A stretch of DNA of 28,588 nt from a virus, in the IMG/VR virus record IMGVR_UViG_3300020348_000131, positions 1-28,588 of that record, one strand, 5' to 3'. Positions 6,696-14,863 of this stretch are shown piece after piece. Each line of letters opens with the position of its first letter. Position 1 is the first letter of the stretch. A program made the position numbers and the translations under genes. The notes beneath the pieces are model-generated. The model saw nothing but the letters and a program-made list of their open reading frames with translations. It did no database searches and was not told the origin of the DNA.

Positions 6696-8262
6696 TATTA
6701 ACAACTTTGAAGACGAGAAAGTTTGGGACTTAATCTGTGACGGAAACACAAAGGGTGTTTTTCAGTTAGAGTCTAGTCTAGGTAAACATTGGGCTAAAGA
6801 AGTCAGGCCTAGAAACGTAAAGGAGCTAGCGGCTTTAATTAGCCTAATTCGCCCCGGTTGTCTAAAGGCAAAAGACGCTGACGGAAAGAGTATGACGCAG
6901 GTATACGCTGATAGAAAGGCTGGTAAGCCTAATAGTCCTGTGGAGTATCTACATGAGTCTTTGGAACCTATTTTGAAAGAGACATATGGCGTTCTTGTTT
7001 ATCAGGAACAATCTATGAAGATAGCTCAGGTTCTGGCTGGATTCGATCTTAAAGAGGCGGACGCCTTGCGTAAAGCCATTGGTAAAAAGAAAGCGGATCT
7101 CATGGAGGCGGTTAAGGAGACCTTTCTAAAGGGAACGGAAAAGATGGGTATTGTAACACAAGAGGTGGCCGAGGAGCTTTTCTCTTGGATTGAAAAGTCC
7201 AATAGATATGCGTTCAATAAATCTCATGCTGTTTCATATGCCATCAACGCCTACTGGTCCGCCTATTGTAAAACCTATAGACTCAAAAAGTTTTATGAGA
7301 AATACCTAAATCGTGCAGATAGAAAGCCAAAGCCAGACATCGAGAAGAAGCAACTTATAATGGATGCCAGAAGATCGGATATAGATATTCTTCCTCCAAG
7401 GTTACAGCATCTACACACCAACTTTACAAGAAGCAACGATAAGGATGTTATCTACTTTGGTATGAGACACATCAAGAACGTTGGCATTAAAGAGTGTGAA
7501 AAAATCGAGAACATGCTGTCTGAGACAGACGTGTCAAATTATAGCTGGATGGATTCGCTGGTAAATATAATTTACAAATTAAATCTTAATAAGCGTTCTG
7601 TCATATCTCTCATATCTGTTGGGGCATTTAATGGGAAGTCCAACACCGAGAGCAGACAGAAGATGCTGTATGAGTTCGATAGTTGGAAGCAGCTTTCAGC
7701 TAGAGAGCAACAGGCGATAGCGGATAATCATAACAGTCAAGATCCCGCACTGTACGCAGAAGGACTTGCGGATGCAATATCACATATGTTAAAAACAATA
7801 AAGGTGAACTCCAGAAGAACCCCGACCGTGCTAGATATCAAAAACTCTTTGGAAAATCCGTTTTACGATTTAAACGATACAGCCGCTACAATAGCCACCG
7901 ACGAAGAAAAATATATGAGTTGTTCATTAACTTGCGATAAAATTGATGGAATACAACTAAATGTTGCTACTAATATGTGCAAAGACATAGCAAATGGCAC
8001 GATAACAGGTAAAGCGAATCTCGCTGCACAGATTGTATCTGTTAGAACTTATAAAACTAAACGTGGTAAAAACCCCGGCCAATTGATGGCCTTTTTGTGT
8101 GCTGAGGATGGAAGCGGCTCAGTTGATTCGATTACTGTTTTCCCAGAGTGTTATGAAAAACACAGGGATTTATTGATAGAAGGCAATACGGTACTAATGA
8201 TTGGCGAAACATCTAAGAAAGATAAAACATCGTTAATAGTCAATCAGGTATCACAAATTTGA
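6685..8262 (+). CDS. dnaE: DNA polymerase III alpha subunit, C-terminal half (fingers, HhH, OB)
   Basis: C-terminal half of DnaE. It begins just before the first fingers motif TKGVFQLESSLGKHW (residues 22-36; E. coli TTAVFQLES), then ALISLIRPG, YGVLVYQEQSMKIAQVLAGF, EADALRKAIGKKK and YAFNKSHAVSYAINAYW, all diagnostic of C-family fingers. It continues with a DILPP..FGMRHIKNVGIKECEKI helix-hairpin-helix region (about 245-265) and a C-terminal OB fold (about 435-525: ITGKANLAAQIVSVRTYKTK.. to the end). I chose ATG 6685, which overlaps the exonuclease by 11 bp; a TTG at 6655 would add 10 residues. The cyanobacterial DnaE split-intein site lies inside this half at Y.FNKSH and is uninterrupted, so the split here is of a different kind. 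No obvious beta-clamp motif was found. Confidence 0.95.
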   Translation: MSFNINNFEDEKVWDLICDGNTKGVFQLESSLGKHWAKEVRPRNVKELAALISLIRPGCLKAKDADGKSMTQVYADRKAGKPNSPVEYLHESLEPILKETYGVLVYQEQSMKIAQVLAGFDLKEADALRKAIGKKKADLMEAVKETFLKGTEKMGIVTQEVAEELFSWIEKSNRYAFNKSHAVSYAINAYWSAYCKTYRLKKFYEKYLNRADRKPKPDIEKKQLIMDARRSDIDILPPRLQHLHTNFTRSNDKDVIYFGMRHIKNVGIKECEKIENMLSETDVSNYSWMDSLVNIIYKLNLNKRSVISLISVGAFNGKSNTESRQKMLYEFDSWKQLSAREQQAIADNHNSQDPALYAEGLADAISHMLKTIKVNSRRTPTVLDIKNSLENPFYDLNDTAATIATDEEKYMSCSLTCDKIDGIQLNVATNMCKDIANGTITGKANLAAQIVSVRTYKTKRGKNPGQLMAFLCAEDGSGSVDSITVFPECYEKHRDLLIEGNTVLMIGETSKKDKTSLIVNQVSQI

Positions 8263-8269
8263 AAGGAAT
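8261..8269 (+). promoter_or_regulatory. Shine-Dalgarno site supporting a GTG start
   Basis: GAAAGGAAT lies just after the dnaE-C stop and three bases before GTG 8273. The AGGA core to start distance is about six bases. It supports GTG as the SSB-like start; no ATG exists in frame near it. Confidence 0.55.
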
Positions 8270-8272
8270 AAA

Positions 8273-8578
8273 GTGAATAAATGTCATTTTTTAGGGAAGC
8301 TTGATGGAGAACCGGATGTATACATCGAAAAGGGCGTGTCAGTAATAAGATTTACATTGGAAGTAGAAGAGTATAGGAAGGGGCGAGACGGAGAAAAAAT
8401 AAGATCCTTCACCTATTTAGAGTTTGAAGCTTGGGATACCGCAGCTAAAGCTATAAAAAAATACGCATATCCCGACTGTATGATTGCTGTAGAGGCAATT
8501 GCAAGAAATGACGACTCGTCAGAAAACGATATGGACATAGTTTTTAGAGTAACAAGTTTTAAAATTTTGCACGGTTGA
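8273..8578 (+). CDS. Single-stranded DNA-binding protein-like (OB fold)
   Basis: A 101-aa protein with the pattern of bacterial SSB OB folds: NKCHFLGKLDGEPDVYIEK (family N.v.LiG.l..dP), SVIRFTLEVEEY, SFTYLEFEAWDTAAKAIKKY (f....w...Ae....y) and CMIAVEAIARND (v.veG.l....). It would coat single-stranded DNA at the fork, which fits its position straight after dnaE-C. It is shorter than E. coli SSB (178 aa) and ends with FRVTSFKILHG: the acidic, Phe-terminated tail that recruits partners in bacterial SSBs is absent. GTG start with SD GAAAGGAAT. It closes the replication block; the glycan genes start 11 bp later. Confidence 0.75.
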   Translation: MNKCHFLGKLDGEPDVYIEKGVSVIRFTLEVEEYRKGRDGEKIRSFTYLEFEAWDTAAKAIKKYAYPDCMIAVEAIARNDDSSENDMDIVFRVTSFKILHG

Positions 8579-8589
8579 TTGGTAATTAA

Positions 8590-10230
8590 ATGAGAAAGAA
8601 GAAAGTTCTTTTTGTTTCCGAGGCATCTTGGAAAAAAACGGGATACTCTACGTACACAAGAGAAATTCTTACTAGACTAAGCCAAGTAGATTCTCTTGAG
8701 GTGGCAGAACTGGCCTGCTATGCTTCTTCTGCTGACCCAGAAGTTTACAATAGGCCTTGGAAAGTTTATCCCAACAAGCCGCTAAAAGACTCTCCAGAGT
8801 TTGCTTCGTATTACGGAAGACCTACGGCTGTATTTGGTGAACAGACGTTTAACTCTGTGGTGCTAGACTTTATGCCGGATGTCGTGATGGATATCCGTGA
8901 CTGGTGGATGTTTGAATATCAGCAGAGGTCGCCATTTAGAGATATGTTTCACTGGGCGATCATGCCTACCGTAGATGCTGCACCCCAGAATCCACAATGG
9001 ATAAACACCTTCCGGTCGGCGGATTCGGTTTTTGCATACTCGGAGTTTGGTAGAGATACAATGCTTGAGCAATGTAATGATATCAACTTCATCAACATTG
9101 CGTCTCCGGCGGCTAGTCAGGACTTTTTTCCAGCAGAAGACAAGGCTGCACACAAAGACAAAATGGGAATCGACCCTACCTGCAATATCGTGGGTACGGT
9201 AATGAGAAACCAAAGAAGAAAACTCTATCCCGATTTATTCAAGGCCTTTAGAAAATATCTCGATCAGACCAAAGATCCAGACACATTCCTATACTGCCAT
9301 AAATACTATCCAGATATCGGATGGGAAACCCCCAAGCTTCTTGATGAATTTGGATTAAACAACAGAGTATTGTTTACTTACAAATGTACCAAATGCGGAC
9401 ACTTGCATATGGACTTTTTTCAAGACTGTGTTGGCTACTGTAGTAATTGTGGGACACTTAATCGGACTCTGGCTGGACTAGAAAATCCAGTAAACGATCA
9501 AGAGCTTAATAGTATATACAACGTATTTGACTTGTATGTTCAGTATGCAAACAGCGAGGGATTTGGGATGCCTCAGCTTGAAGCGGCTTATGCTGGAGTT
9601 CCTGTGGTGTCTACATACTACTCCGCTATGGAATCCGTAGTGGACAATATAGATGGATATAAAGTTCCACCCCTTTCTTATTCTATGGAATGTGAAACAG
9701 GGTGCTACAGAGCAATCCCAGATAATGATCACTTCGTGGAACTACTGAAAACATTGATAAAAAACAAAGACGCCTTAAGGCCGAAAGGTCTACAGATAGC
9801 AAAAACAGCAAGGCAGAAGTATAGCTGGGATAAGACGGCAGATGTTTGGCTGAAGCATATAGAGTCGATTGAGCTTAGAGACCCAAAAGACACTTGGCTG
9901 TCTGCTCCAGATATTCGTACACCAGCAACTGGTATACCTTCTGACATTATAGACATGACAGACAAGGTGAACTTTATATTCAACAACATACTATATAAAC
10001 CGGAATGGATAGGTGGATATCTGTGGTCTAAAATACTTAGAGACTGTACCTACAAATATAGAGTTCGTAATCTAGATGACAACTTTTACTTCAACGAGTC
10101 ACATCTAGGCTCGATGGATAAGTATGAAAGTTTCTCTTTTGAGGCAGCGTGTAATGAGATGATAAACTTCAGGAATCAGATCAATGAATGGGAGCAGCTA
10201 AGGGGACAAATGATTGGAGCAATGGTATGA
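8590..10230 (+). CDS. GT4-type glycosyltransferase with inserted zinc-ribbon motif
   Basis: GT-B fold, family 4-like. The N-domain begins KKVLFVSEASWKKTGYSTYTREIL (GT4 glycine-loop region). The C-domain shows VGTVMRNQRRKLYPDLFKAF (about 201-220) and NSEGFGMPQLEAAYAGVPVVST with the EX7E pair Glu323/Glu331 that binds the donor's phosphates and ribose. Unusual: between VLFTYK and the EX7E region sits CTKCG..C..YCSNCG (Cys266, 269, 280, 284, 287), a CxxC..CxxC zinc ribbon not normal for GT4. After residue about 425 there is a further about 120-aa extension (from DPKDTWLSAPDIRTP to the end) without known motifs, which could bind acceptor or partner. The gene opens the large glycan island, and its stop overlaps the next start (ATGA). 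Confidence 0.85.
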   Translation: MRKKKVLFVSEASWKKTGYSTYTREILTRLSQVDSLEVAELACYASSADPEVYNRPWKVYPNKPLKDSPEFASYYGRPTAVFGEQTFNSVVLDFMPDVVMDIRDWWMFEYQQRSPFRDMFHWAIMPTVDAAPQNPQWINTFRSADSVFAYSEFGRDTMLEQCNDINFINIASPAASQDFFPAEDKAAHKDKMGIDPTCNIVGTVMRNQRRKLYPDLFKAFRKYLDQTKDPDTFLYCHKYYPDIGWETPKLLDEFGLNNRVLFTYKCTKCGHLHMDFFQDCVGYCSNCGTLNRTLAGLENPVNDQELNSIYNVFDLYVQYANSEGFGMPQLEAAYAGVPVVSTYYSAMESVVDNIDGYKVPPLSYSMECETGCYRAIPDNDHFVELLKTLIKNKDALRPKGLQIAKTARQKYSWDKTADVWLKHIESIELRDPKDTWLSAPDIRTPATGIPSDIIDMTDKVNFIFNNILYKPEWIGGYLWSKILRDCTYKYRVRNLDDNFYFNESHLGSMDKYESFSFEAACNEMINFRNQINEWEQLRGQMIGAMV

Positions 10231-10805
10231 GTGAACTTGATTTTAGTTACGCTGAAGCATTGTTGCAGCATAAGGAAGGCGAGTTTGAATTTGTGGGGGA
10301 TGTCAAGGTAAGGGACTCATTATTTCAGGATCTATTATCCACCTTTAGTGGCCCTATAAAAGTATTTCAAGTGGGTGCTATAGAGTCTCTCGACGGAAGG
10401 TTTAGAGTGGGCTCTGGTTGGAGTGACACCTTTTTTGGTGATTATATACTGAAGAATGGAGGCTCCCTAACGATTGCCGACATAAATCTAGATCATTTAG
10501 CACACTCATTTTTAGTTGCAAGGAGCAGAGGATATGACCTGCAATTAAAGCTTGGGGACGCTATCAACCATATAAAATCGGGGTACGATATCTATTATCT
10601 AGACGGAGCGGATGAGCCACTAGGACACCAACAAACCCTAGAACAGTTTCAAAGAATAGAAACAACCAAATCGCTGGTGATCGTTGATGATGTTGAAACC
10701 AAGGCACGACTTTTACAGCAGTATCTCAAGGCAAACGAAATAAACTTTACTTTCCATGATATCGGAAACGGCGGAATGATTACAGTAGATATGAGGGAAC
10801 ATTAA
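10227..10805 (+). CDS. Class I SAM methyltransferase-like protein
   Basis: A 192-aa protein with a Rossmann-type core: IKVFQVGAIESLDGRFRVGSGWSDTFF (motif I position, about 45-72), GGSLTIADINLDHLAHSF with an acidic residue after the second strand, LKLGDAINHIKSGYDIYYLDGADEPLGHQQ (motif III/IV-like, with a Y.LDGaDe strand end as in Methyltransf_24) and KSLVIVDDVETKARLLQQYL. The glycine-rich motif I is weak (QVGAIES), so loss of SAM binding or another Rossmann function is possible. The start is ATG 10227, which overlaps the upstream stop (ATGA) and follows GGAG at 10216-10219; an earlier in-frame GTG or ATG would only read into the upstream gene. It overlaps the next gene by one base (TAATG). Confidence 0.65.
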   Translation: MSELDFSYAEALLQHKEGEFEFVGDVKVRDSLFQDLLSTFSGPIKVFQVGAIESLDGRFRVGSGWSDTFFGDYILKNGGSLTIADINLDHLAHSFLVARSRGYDLQLKLGDAINHIKSGYDIYYLDGADEPLGHQQTLEQFQRIETTKSLVIVDDVETKARLLQQYLKANEINFTFHDIGNGGMITVDMREH

Positions 10806-11494
10806 TGCAAAAAGAAAAGAGGGTCATTTGGGCCGACACCTACGACAAAGATGACATAAAATATAGCTTTGATTTTTCTCAGTTTAGTCAGGACTGGGTT
10901 ATAAATAGAATACTTGATATTGATGAAGGATTCTTTTTGGACATAGGTGCTGGTGTCAGCGACTTAAATGCCGAAGAAGTTATCATTAGCTGCATGAGCA
11001 ACACCTATGGTCTAGAAAGGTTTAGAGACTGGAACGGAATAGCAATAGATTATGACGATGTATACATAAGGGAAGCAAACAAATTTCGTTCATGTACGCT
11101 CGTCTGCGAGGATCTCATGAAAACAAATATAAACGAGATACTAAAACAGCACGACGCCCCACAAAAAATGGACTATCTTTCTTTTGACGTTGACGCAGCA
11201 CAAGAGAAGGTATTGGAAGACTTGGATTTATCTACATATAGCTTTCGAGCAATAACTTTTGAGCACAACCTGCACCTAAGTTTTCAGGATGACAACTGGA
11301 AGAAAGTGCACAGAGACTCTAGAGACAAATTTATTTCTTCAGGGTATAAAATACTTTTTGGCAACGTTGGTCTTCATCCGAATCAGCCAGTAGAAGACTG
11401 GTATGTTGATCAAGAAACATTTGACAAATATGAGAAGATTTCTTCTGAAAACCTAACCAGAGACCAGATTATAGGGAAAATACTTAGGGCATGA
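10805..11494 (+). CDS. FkbM-like methyltransferase
   Basis: The FkbM family methylates sugar hydroxyls, among other substrates. Seen: EGFFLDIGAGVSDLNAEEVI (motif I, about residues 41-60), GIAIDYDDVYIREA (acidic residue that binds the SAM ribose), CTLVCEDLMKTN, and MDYLSFDVDAAQEKVLEDLDL followed by FRAITFEHN. The last pair is the FkbM hallmark (IDFLsiDvEG.E..vL.gld ... i..iEhN), with Asp-Ala-Ala in place of Glu-Gly-Ala. Length 229 aa. It probably acts on a sugar made or transferred by the neighbouring glycosyltransferases. It is coupled upstream (TAATG) and downstream (ATGA). Confidence 0.8.
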   Translation: MQKEKRVIWADTYDKDDIKYSFDFSQFSQDWVINRILDIDEGFFLDIGAGVSDLNAEEVIISCMSNTYGLERFRDWNGIAIDYDDVYIREANKFRSCTLVCEDLMKTNINEILKQHDAPQKMDYLSFDVDAAQEKVLEDLDLSTYSFRAITFEHNLHLSFQDDNWKKVHRDSRDKFISSGYKILFGNVGLHPNQPVEDWYVDQETFDKYEKISSENLTRDQIIGKILRA

Positions 11495-12600
11495 AAGTAC
11501 TATATATAGGAAACTACCGAGACGGTACGGGATGGGCGAACGCCTGTGCCGGTAACATATTAGCACTAGATGCTGCGGGAGTAGAGGTTGTTCCGAGGGC
11601 TATAAGCTTTAATTCTCAGGACACAGAGTATCCACAAAGAATCAAAGAGCTGGAGGCAAAATATAGCTCTAGAAGCAGTAACAATGACTGCGATACTGTT
11701 ATACAGCACACCTTGCCGCATTTGTACTGCTACAATTCAGCGTACAAGAACATAGGATTTTTTGATAGCGAGTCTCACGACTTTTCTATGACTGCATGGC
11801 ACTATTATGCTAACATGATGGATGAGATATGGGTTCCTAGTCAACAGAATCTAGAAGCCGCACGAAGAAGCGGTGTCAAGGTTCCTATAAAGATCGTGCC
11901 GCACTCTATAGACATCGACAGTTATTCAAATGGATTCTTCACTAAAAGCAGAGGAAGAAAAATTCAACAGATGGAGGACTCGTTTACTTTTGGGTTTGTT
12001 GGCGAGTTTATAGAAAGAAAGAATCTAAAAGCTTTAGTTCAGGCTTTTCACATAGAGTTTGACCCAAGAGAGCCTGTTAATCTTTTTATAAAAACATCTA
12101 GGGCAGACTTGGATACAGTACAGGGATATTGCACAGCCGTAAAGGACGGCCTTAAGATAAGAAGTAAATACAAGGAAGAAATTGTACTAGCTGGAATCCT
12201 GCCAAAAGATGATTACATCTCAGTCATGGGTCAGATAAACTCTTTTGTTATGCCTAGCAGGGGAGAGGCGTTCTGCATTCCAGCGTTAGAGGCTATGGCA
12301 CTAGGTATTCCGGCCATATATACAGATGGTATCGGAATGGACTTCTGTGTTGGAACGCCTGTAAAGTCTAGACTTACGCCATGTTTTGGTGCCGTTGATA
12401 CGCTTCCAGACATAGATACTGCCGAGACATTATGGTCAGAAATAGATATTTTAGAGTTGTCAAAAGCTATGCGTGATGCATATAATAAGTATCATACTAA
12501 TGACGAAAAAGAACGAAGGCAGGAGTGCCTGTCTACGGCCAAAAATTTTGATCACCAATCAGTGGGAAAAATAATGAAGGAGTTATTGAGTGACAGCTAA
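11491..12600 (+). CDS. Family 4 glycosyltransferase
   Basis: A complete GT-B enzyme of 369 aa. The N-domain begins MKVLYIGNYRDGTGWANACAGN, a GT4-like loop after strand 1. The inter-domain part is KIVPHSIDIDSYS (about 135-147), and the C-domain has FTFGFVGEFIERKNLKALVQAF (about 164-185) and MPSRGEAFCIPALEAMALGIPAI with the EX7E pair. The donor is unknown; GT4 enzymes take UDP-, GDP- or other NDP-sugars with retention of configuration. The last 11 bp, including a strong GAAGGAG, serve the next gene. Confidence 0.9.
   Translation: MKVLYIGNYRDGTGWANACAGNILALDAAGVEVVPRAISFNSQDTEYPQRIKELEAKYSSRSSNNDCDTVIQHTLPHLYCYNSAYKNIGFFDSESHDFSMTAWHYYANMMDEIWVPSQQNLEAARRSGVKVPIKIVPHSIDIDSYSNGFFTKSRGRKIQQMEDSFTFGFVGEFIERKNLKALVQAFHIEFDPREPVNLFIKTSRADLDTVQGYCTAVKDGLKIRSKYKEEIVLAGILPKDDYISVMGQINSFVMPSRGEAFCIPALEAMALGIPAIYTDGIGMDFCVGTPVKSRLTPCFGAVDTLPDIDTAETLWSEIDILELSKAMRDAYNKYHTNDEKERRQECLSTAKNFDHQSVGKIMKELLSDS
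12576..12582 (+). promoter_or_regulatory. Shine-Dalgarno site supporting a GTG start inside the upstream gene
   Basis: GAAGGAG lies seven bases before GTG 12590, inside the coding region of the preceding glycosyltransferase. It decides the start of the next gene and implies coupled translation. Confidence 0.6.
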
Positions 12601-13648
12601 TGCCAACAGAAGATCTATAAGGTCTTTAATGCGAAAAGTTCGGCGTGGAGACAAGCTGAACATTCTTACATTTGCGACCCACGAGAGATATGAAGAAAAC
12701 CTATGCAAAACGGGTCATGAGTTTTATTCTCTCCGATACGGAAAAGAATGGGACACATCGTATGCTGAAGTTCCGCAGAACTATCACATCATTGACACGC
12801 TTCCTGATTATGTTGATTTTGATCTGGTCTTGAGTCATACAAGCTGCAATAGGATTGAGGTTGTACACGATCTACTCTCTGGAACATATGGATCTCAAAC
12901 AAACAGAATTTCGATACCAATTCTTAGGCATTGCCATGTTTTACCCGATATCCGTTTTGACACAAAGCAAGAAATAAACGCTTTTCAATCTATACCGGTA
13001 GATCAAAACTCCTTCATATCAGACTTTAATAAGAAGGCGTGGGGATGCGATAAGGGGATCGTAATAGAGCACGGAATAGACACAGAATTTTGGAACTACG
13101 ACAAGGAAGCTGAAAGAAAAAACACCTGTCTATCTGTAGTCAACGAATGGCCAAGCAGAGACTGGTGCTGCGGTTTTAATCTTTGGAGAGAGACCAGTGG
13201 GAGACTTCCTGTTACAGTCGTTGGGAAATGTACCGGCAGAAACGAGGGCTTCTCTGAGCCTGCCAGAGACGCAAGTCATCTTAGACAAATATATCAAAAC
13301 TCAAGAATTTTTTATAACACATCAATACACTCGCCCGTTCCCACTGTGTTGCTGGAAGCTATGGCCTGTGGGTGTGCGGTTGTTTCCACAGAAACATGCA
13401 TGATTCCAGAGATTATAGAGCACGGCAAAAATGGATTCATATCAAACAACAAGAACGAACTTAGATCGTTTCTAGAGCTATTACTAAAAGACGAGGATCT
13501 AGCCAAGAAACTAGGAGCCGAAGCAAGAAAAACTATATGCGAGAGATACGGTTTAGATCCGTTTATAGAGAAGTGGAACGATCTATTATACAATACAGTG
13601 GAAAATTATACAGACACAATGGAGGTCTCTAATGAAAGCCTATCTTAG
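12590..13648 (+). CDS. Family 4-like glycosyltransferase
   Basis: A 352-aa GT-B protein. The N-domain LNILTFATHERYEENLCKTG lacks the usual glycine loop but keeps the first strand. GIVIEHGIDTEFWNY (about 156-170) is the typical HGVD..F.p linker, and SPVPTVLLEAMACGCAVVST with GKNGFIS following is the donor-binding C-domain (E..AMa.G.pvv.t...i.e.i..g.nG). The chain ends with the normal C-terminal helix region. GTG 12590 follows a strong GAAGGAG; the first about 22 residues are Arg-rich and precede the first strand, so an internal start is a weaker option. It is probably the next enzyme in the same chain-assembly pathway. Confidence 0.85.
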   Translation: MTANANRRSIRSLMRKVRRGDKLNILTFATHERYEENLCKTGHEFYSLRYGKEWDTSYAEVPQNYHIIDTLPDYVDFDLVLSHTSCNRIEVVHDLLSGTYGSQTNRISIPILRHCHVLPDIRFDTKQEINAFQSIPVDQNSFISDFNKKAWGCDKGIVIEHGIDTEFWNYDKEAERKNTCLSVVNEWPSRDWCCGFNLWRETSGRLPVTVVGKCTGRNEGFSEPARDASHLRQIYQNSRIFYNTSIHSPVPTVLLEAMACGCAVVSTETCMIPEIIEHGKNGFISNNKNELRSFLELLLKDEDLAKKLGAEARKTICERYGLDPFIEKWNDLLYNTVENYTDTMEVSNESLS

Positions 13649-14054
13649 TCAGAGCCAGACCGGAGATGATTCGTTTAAGCATTTTAGTAACATAGCATCA
13701 TTCTCTAGAGGAGTCCTTGATAGTGAGGCACAGGAAATTGTATGCGATAGATTTTTGTCGTCGTTTTCATATTCTGAAACCGAGAAGCTTCTAGAGATTA
13801 TATTTAAGAAGATGAGGACAGGCTGTCAGTTAACCATAATTGAGCCAGACTTCTATTTGATATCAAAACATCTTTTCAAAGACAGCGTGCATATAGATAT
13901 TATTAACGGAATTGTTTTTAAGGACAATGTTATAAAATGTATGCTGACAATGGATAAAATAGCGGGAATGATAAACCCCGCTTTAGACGTGATCGAAAAA
14001 CATTTTGACGAACAGTCATGTGTCTCCATAATAAAAATAAGGAGAAACAAATGA
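13632..14054 (+). CDS. Methyltransferase-like protein lacking SAM motif I
   Basis: A 140-aa protein resembling the back half of a Methyltransf_11-type enzyme. DSEAQEIVCDRFLSSFSYSE (about 30-49) corresponds to the s.d.ei....vleh.s..e segment, and LEIIFKKMRTGCQLTIIEPDF to the L.ei.r.LkpGG.l.i..pd strand. The usual front third with the glycine-rich SAM-binding motif is missing. It starts at ATG 13632 with SD GGAGG at 13621-13625, so it is translated as a separate protein. It may be a remnant or a non-catalytic partner. Some phage sugar clusters carry short proteins of this look, so a family of its own is also possible. Confidence 0.5.
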   Translation: MKAYLSQSQTGDDSFKHFSNIASFSRGVLDSEAQEIVCDRFLSSFSYSETEKLLEIIFKKMRTGCQLTIIEPDFYLISKHLFKDSVHIDIINGIVFKDNVIKCMLTMDKIAGMINPALDVIEKHFDEQSCVSIIKIRRNK

Positions 14055-14863
14055 GTCAGACGCTGAAAACAAATTGCAAGGGCTGTGTTTTTGCTCAAAC
14101 AAATAAAGAGAAAACCCAGATGGGATGCAGTCTCGGGAGGCACGAAAAGCTTGGTGTTGACAAGCTTGAAGAAAAAAACTTTATCACCAGTCGTTTCTGT
14201 AATACATATCGTCCTGAAGAGTGGTTTAACGATTTGGATTTAGAAGAATCCATGAATCCAGAATTGACGGTATTGGATGAGGTCTATCCCCGTCTCTGCC
14301 TATTTATAAGACTAAAAACAGAAATAGACAAGGGAAGAAACGAGTCGATACAGTCTTTAGAAGTGACCCTAGATAGTCTATTAGAGATTGACGATCCGAA
14401 TATAGCCTCGGTAGCCGTGATCACAGACAAGGTAGAGTATAACGAACAAATATGGGACGCCCTACACAAAAGACTCGGAGAGTCAGATACAAAATATCAC
14501 GTTGTACAGATGAGTTTTACTCCTGAAGATATGGAGCTATTGATGGACGCTTCATTCCAACATGCACAAAATGGCTGGATACGCTCAGTTGAAAGCGGCG
14601 ACACTATTCCTAAAAATATACTTAGTGTGATTCATAAGGCCGTTAACGAAGATATGTTGCAACTGCTGATGATAGATGCAGATAACTTCTTTTCTGGTCT
14701 GACATTTCCTTCGTTTCTGTTTAAGTTTTTAAACGGCAATAAACCAAAAGTTTTTGAAGATACCAGCTCGATCACTGGCACGTTTGTAGACAAATTGAAA
14801 TCAGCAGAGAAAAAATCGGGAACAAAAACAATATATAGCTGGGAGGAACTAAATGCTTCCTAA
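14051..14863 (+). CDS. Protein with N-terminal four-cysteine motif and possible GT-like domain
   Basis: A 270-aa protein. The N-terminus NCKGCVFAQ..K.QMGCSLGR..FCNTYR puts Cys9, Cys12, Cys26 and Cys50 in a C-x2-C-x13-C-x23-C pattern, suited to a zinc or Fe-S site. I recall a similar N-terminus in proteins from marine phages, without a proven function. The remainder alternates strands and helices (PRLCLFIRLK, IASVAVITDKVEY, KYHVVQMSF, NEDMLQLLMIDADNFFSG); the LMIDAD element near residue 205 resembles the DxD strand of a GT-A fold, and it lies between two glycosyltransferases. I call it a possible glycosyltransferase only. The start is ATG 14051, after AAGGAG; the longer GTG frame from 14018 overlaps the previous gene and has no better signal. 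Confidence 0.55.
   Translation: MSQTLKTNCKGCVFAQTNKEKTQMGCSLGRHEKLGVDKLEEKNFITSRFCNTYRPEEWFNDLDLEESMNPELTVLDEVYPRLCLFIRLKTEIDKGRNESIQSLEVTLDSLLEIDDPNIASVAVITDKVEYNEQIWDALHKRLGESDTKYHVVQMSFTPEDMELLMDASFQHAQNGWIRSVESGDTIPKNILSVIHKAVNEDMLQLLMIDADNFFSGLTFPSFLFKFLNGNKPKVFEDTSSITGTFVDKLKSAEKKSGTKTIYSWEELNAS

Noticed and set aside
3513-8262. Split-intein explanation for the two DnaE parts
   Set aside because: The ends of the two chains carry no intein blocks, and the known cyanobacterial split site (Y.FNKSH) is intact within the second chain.
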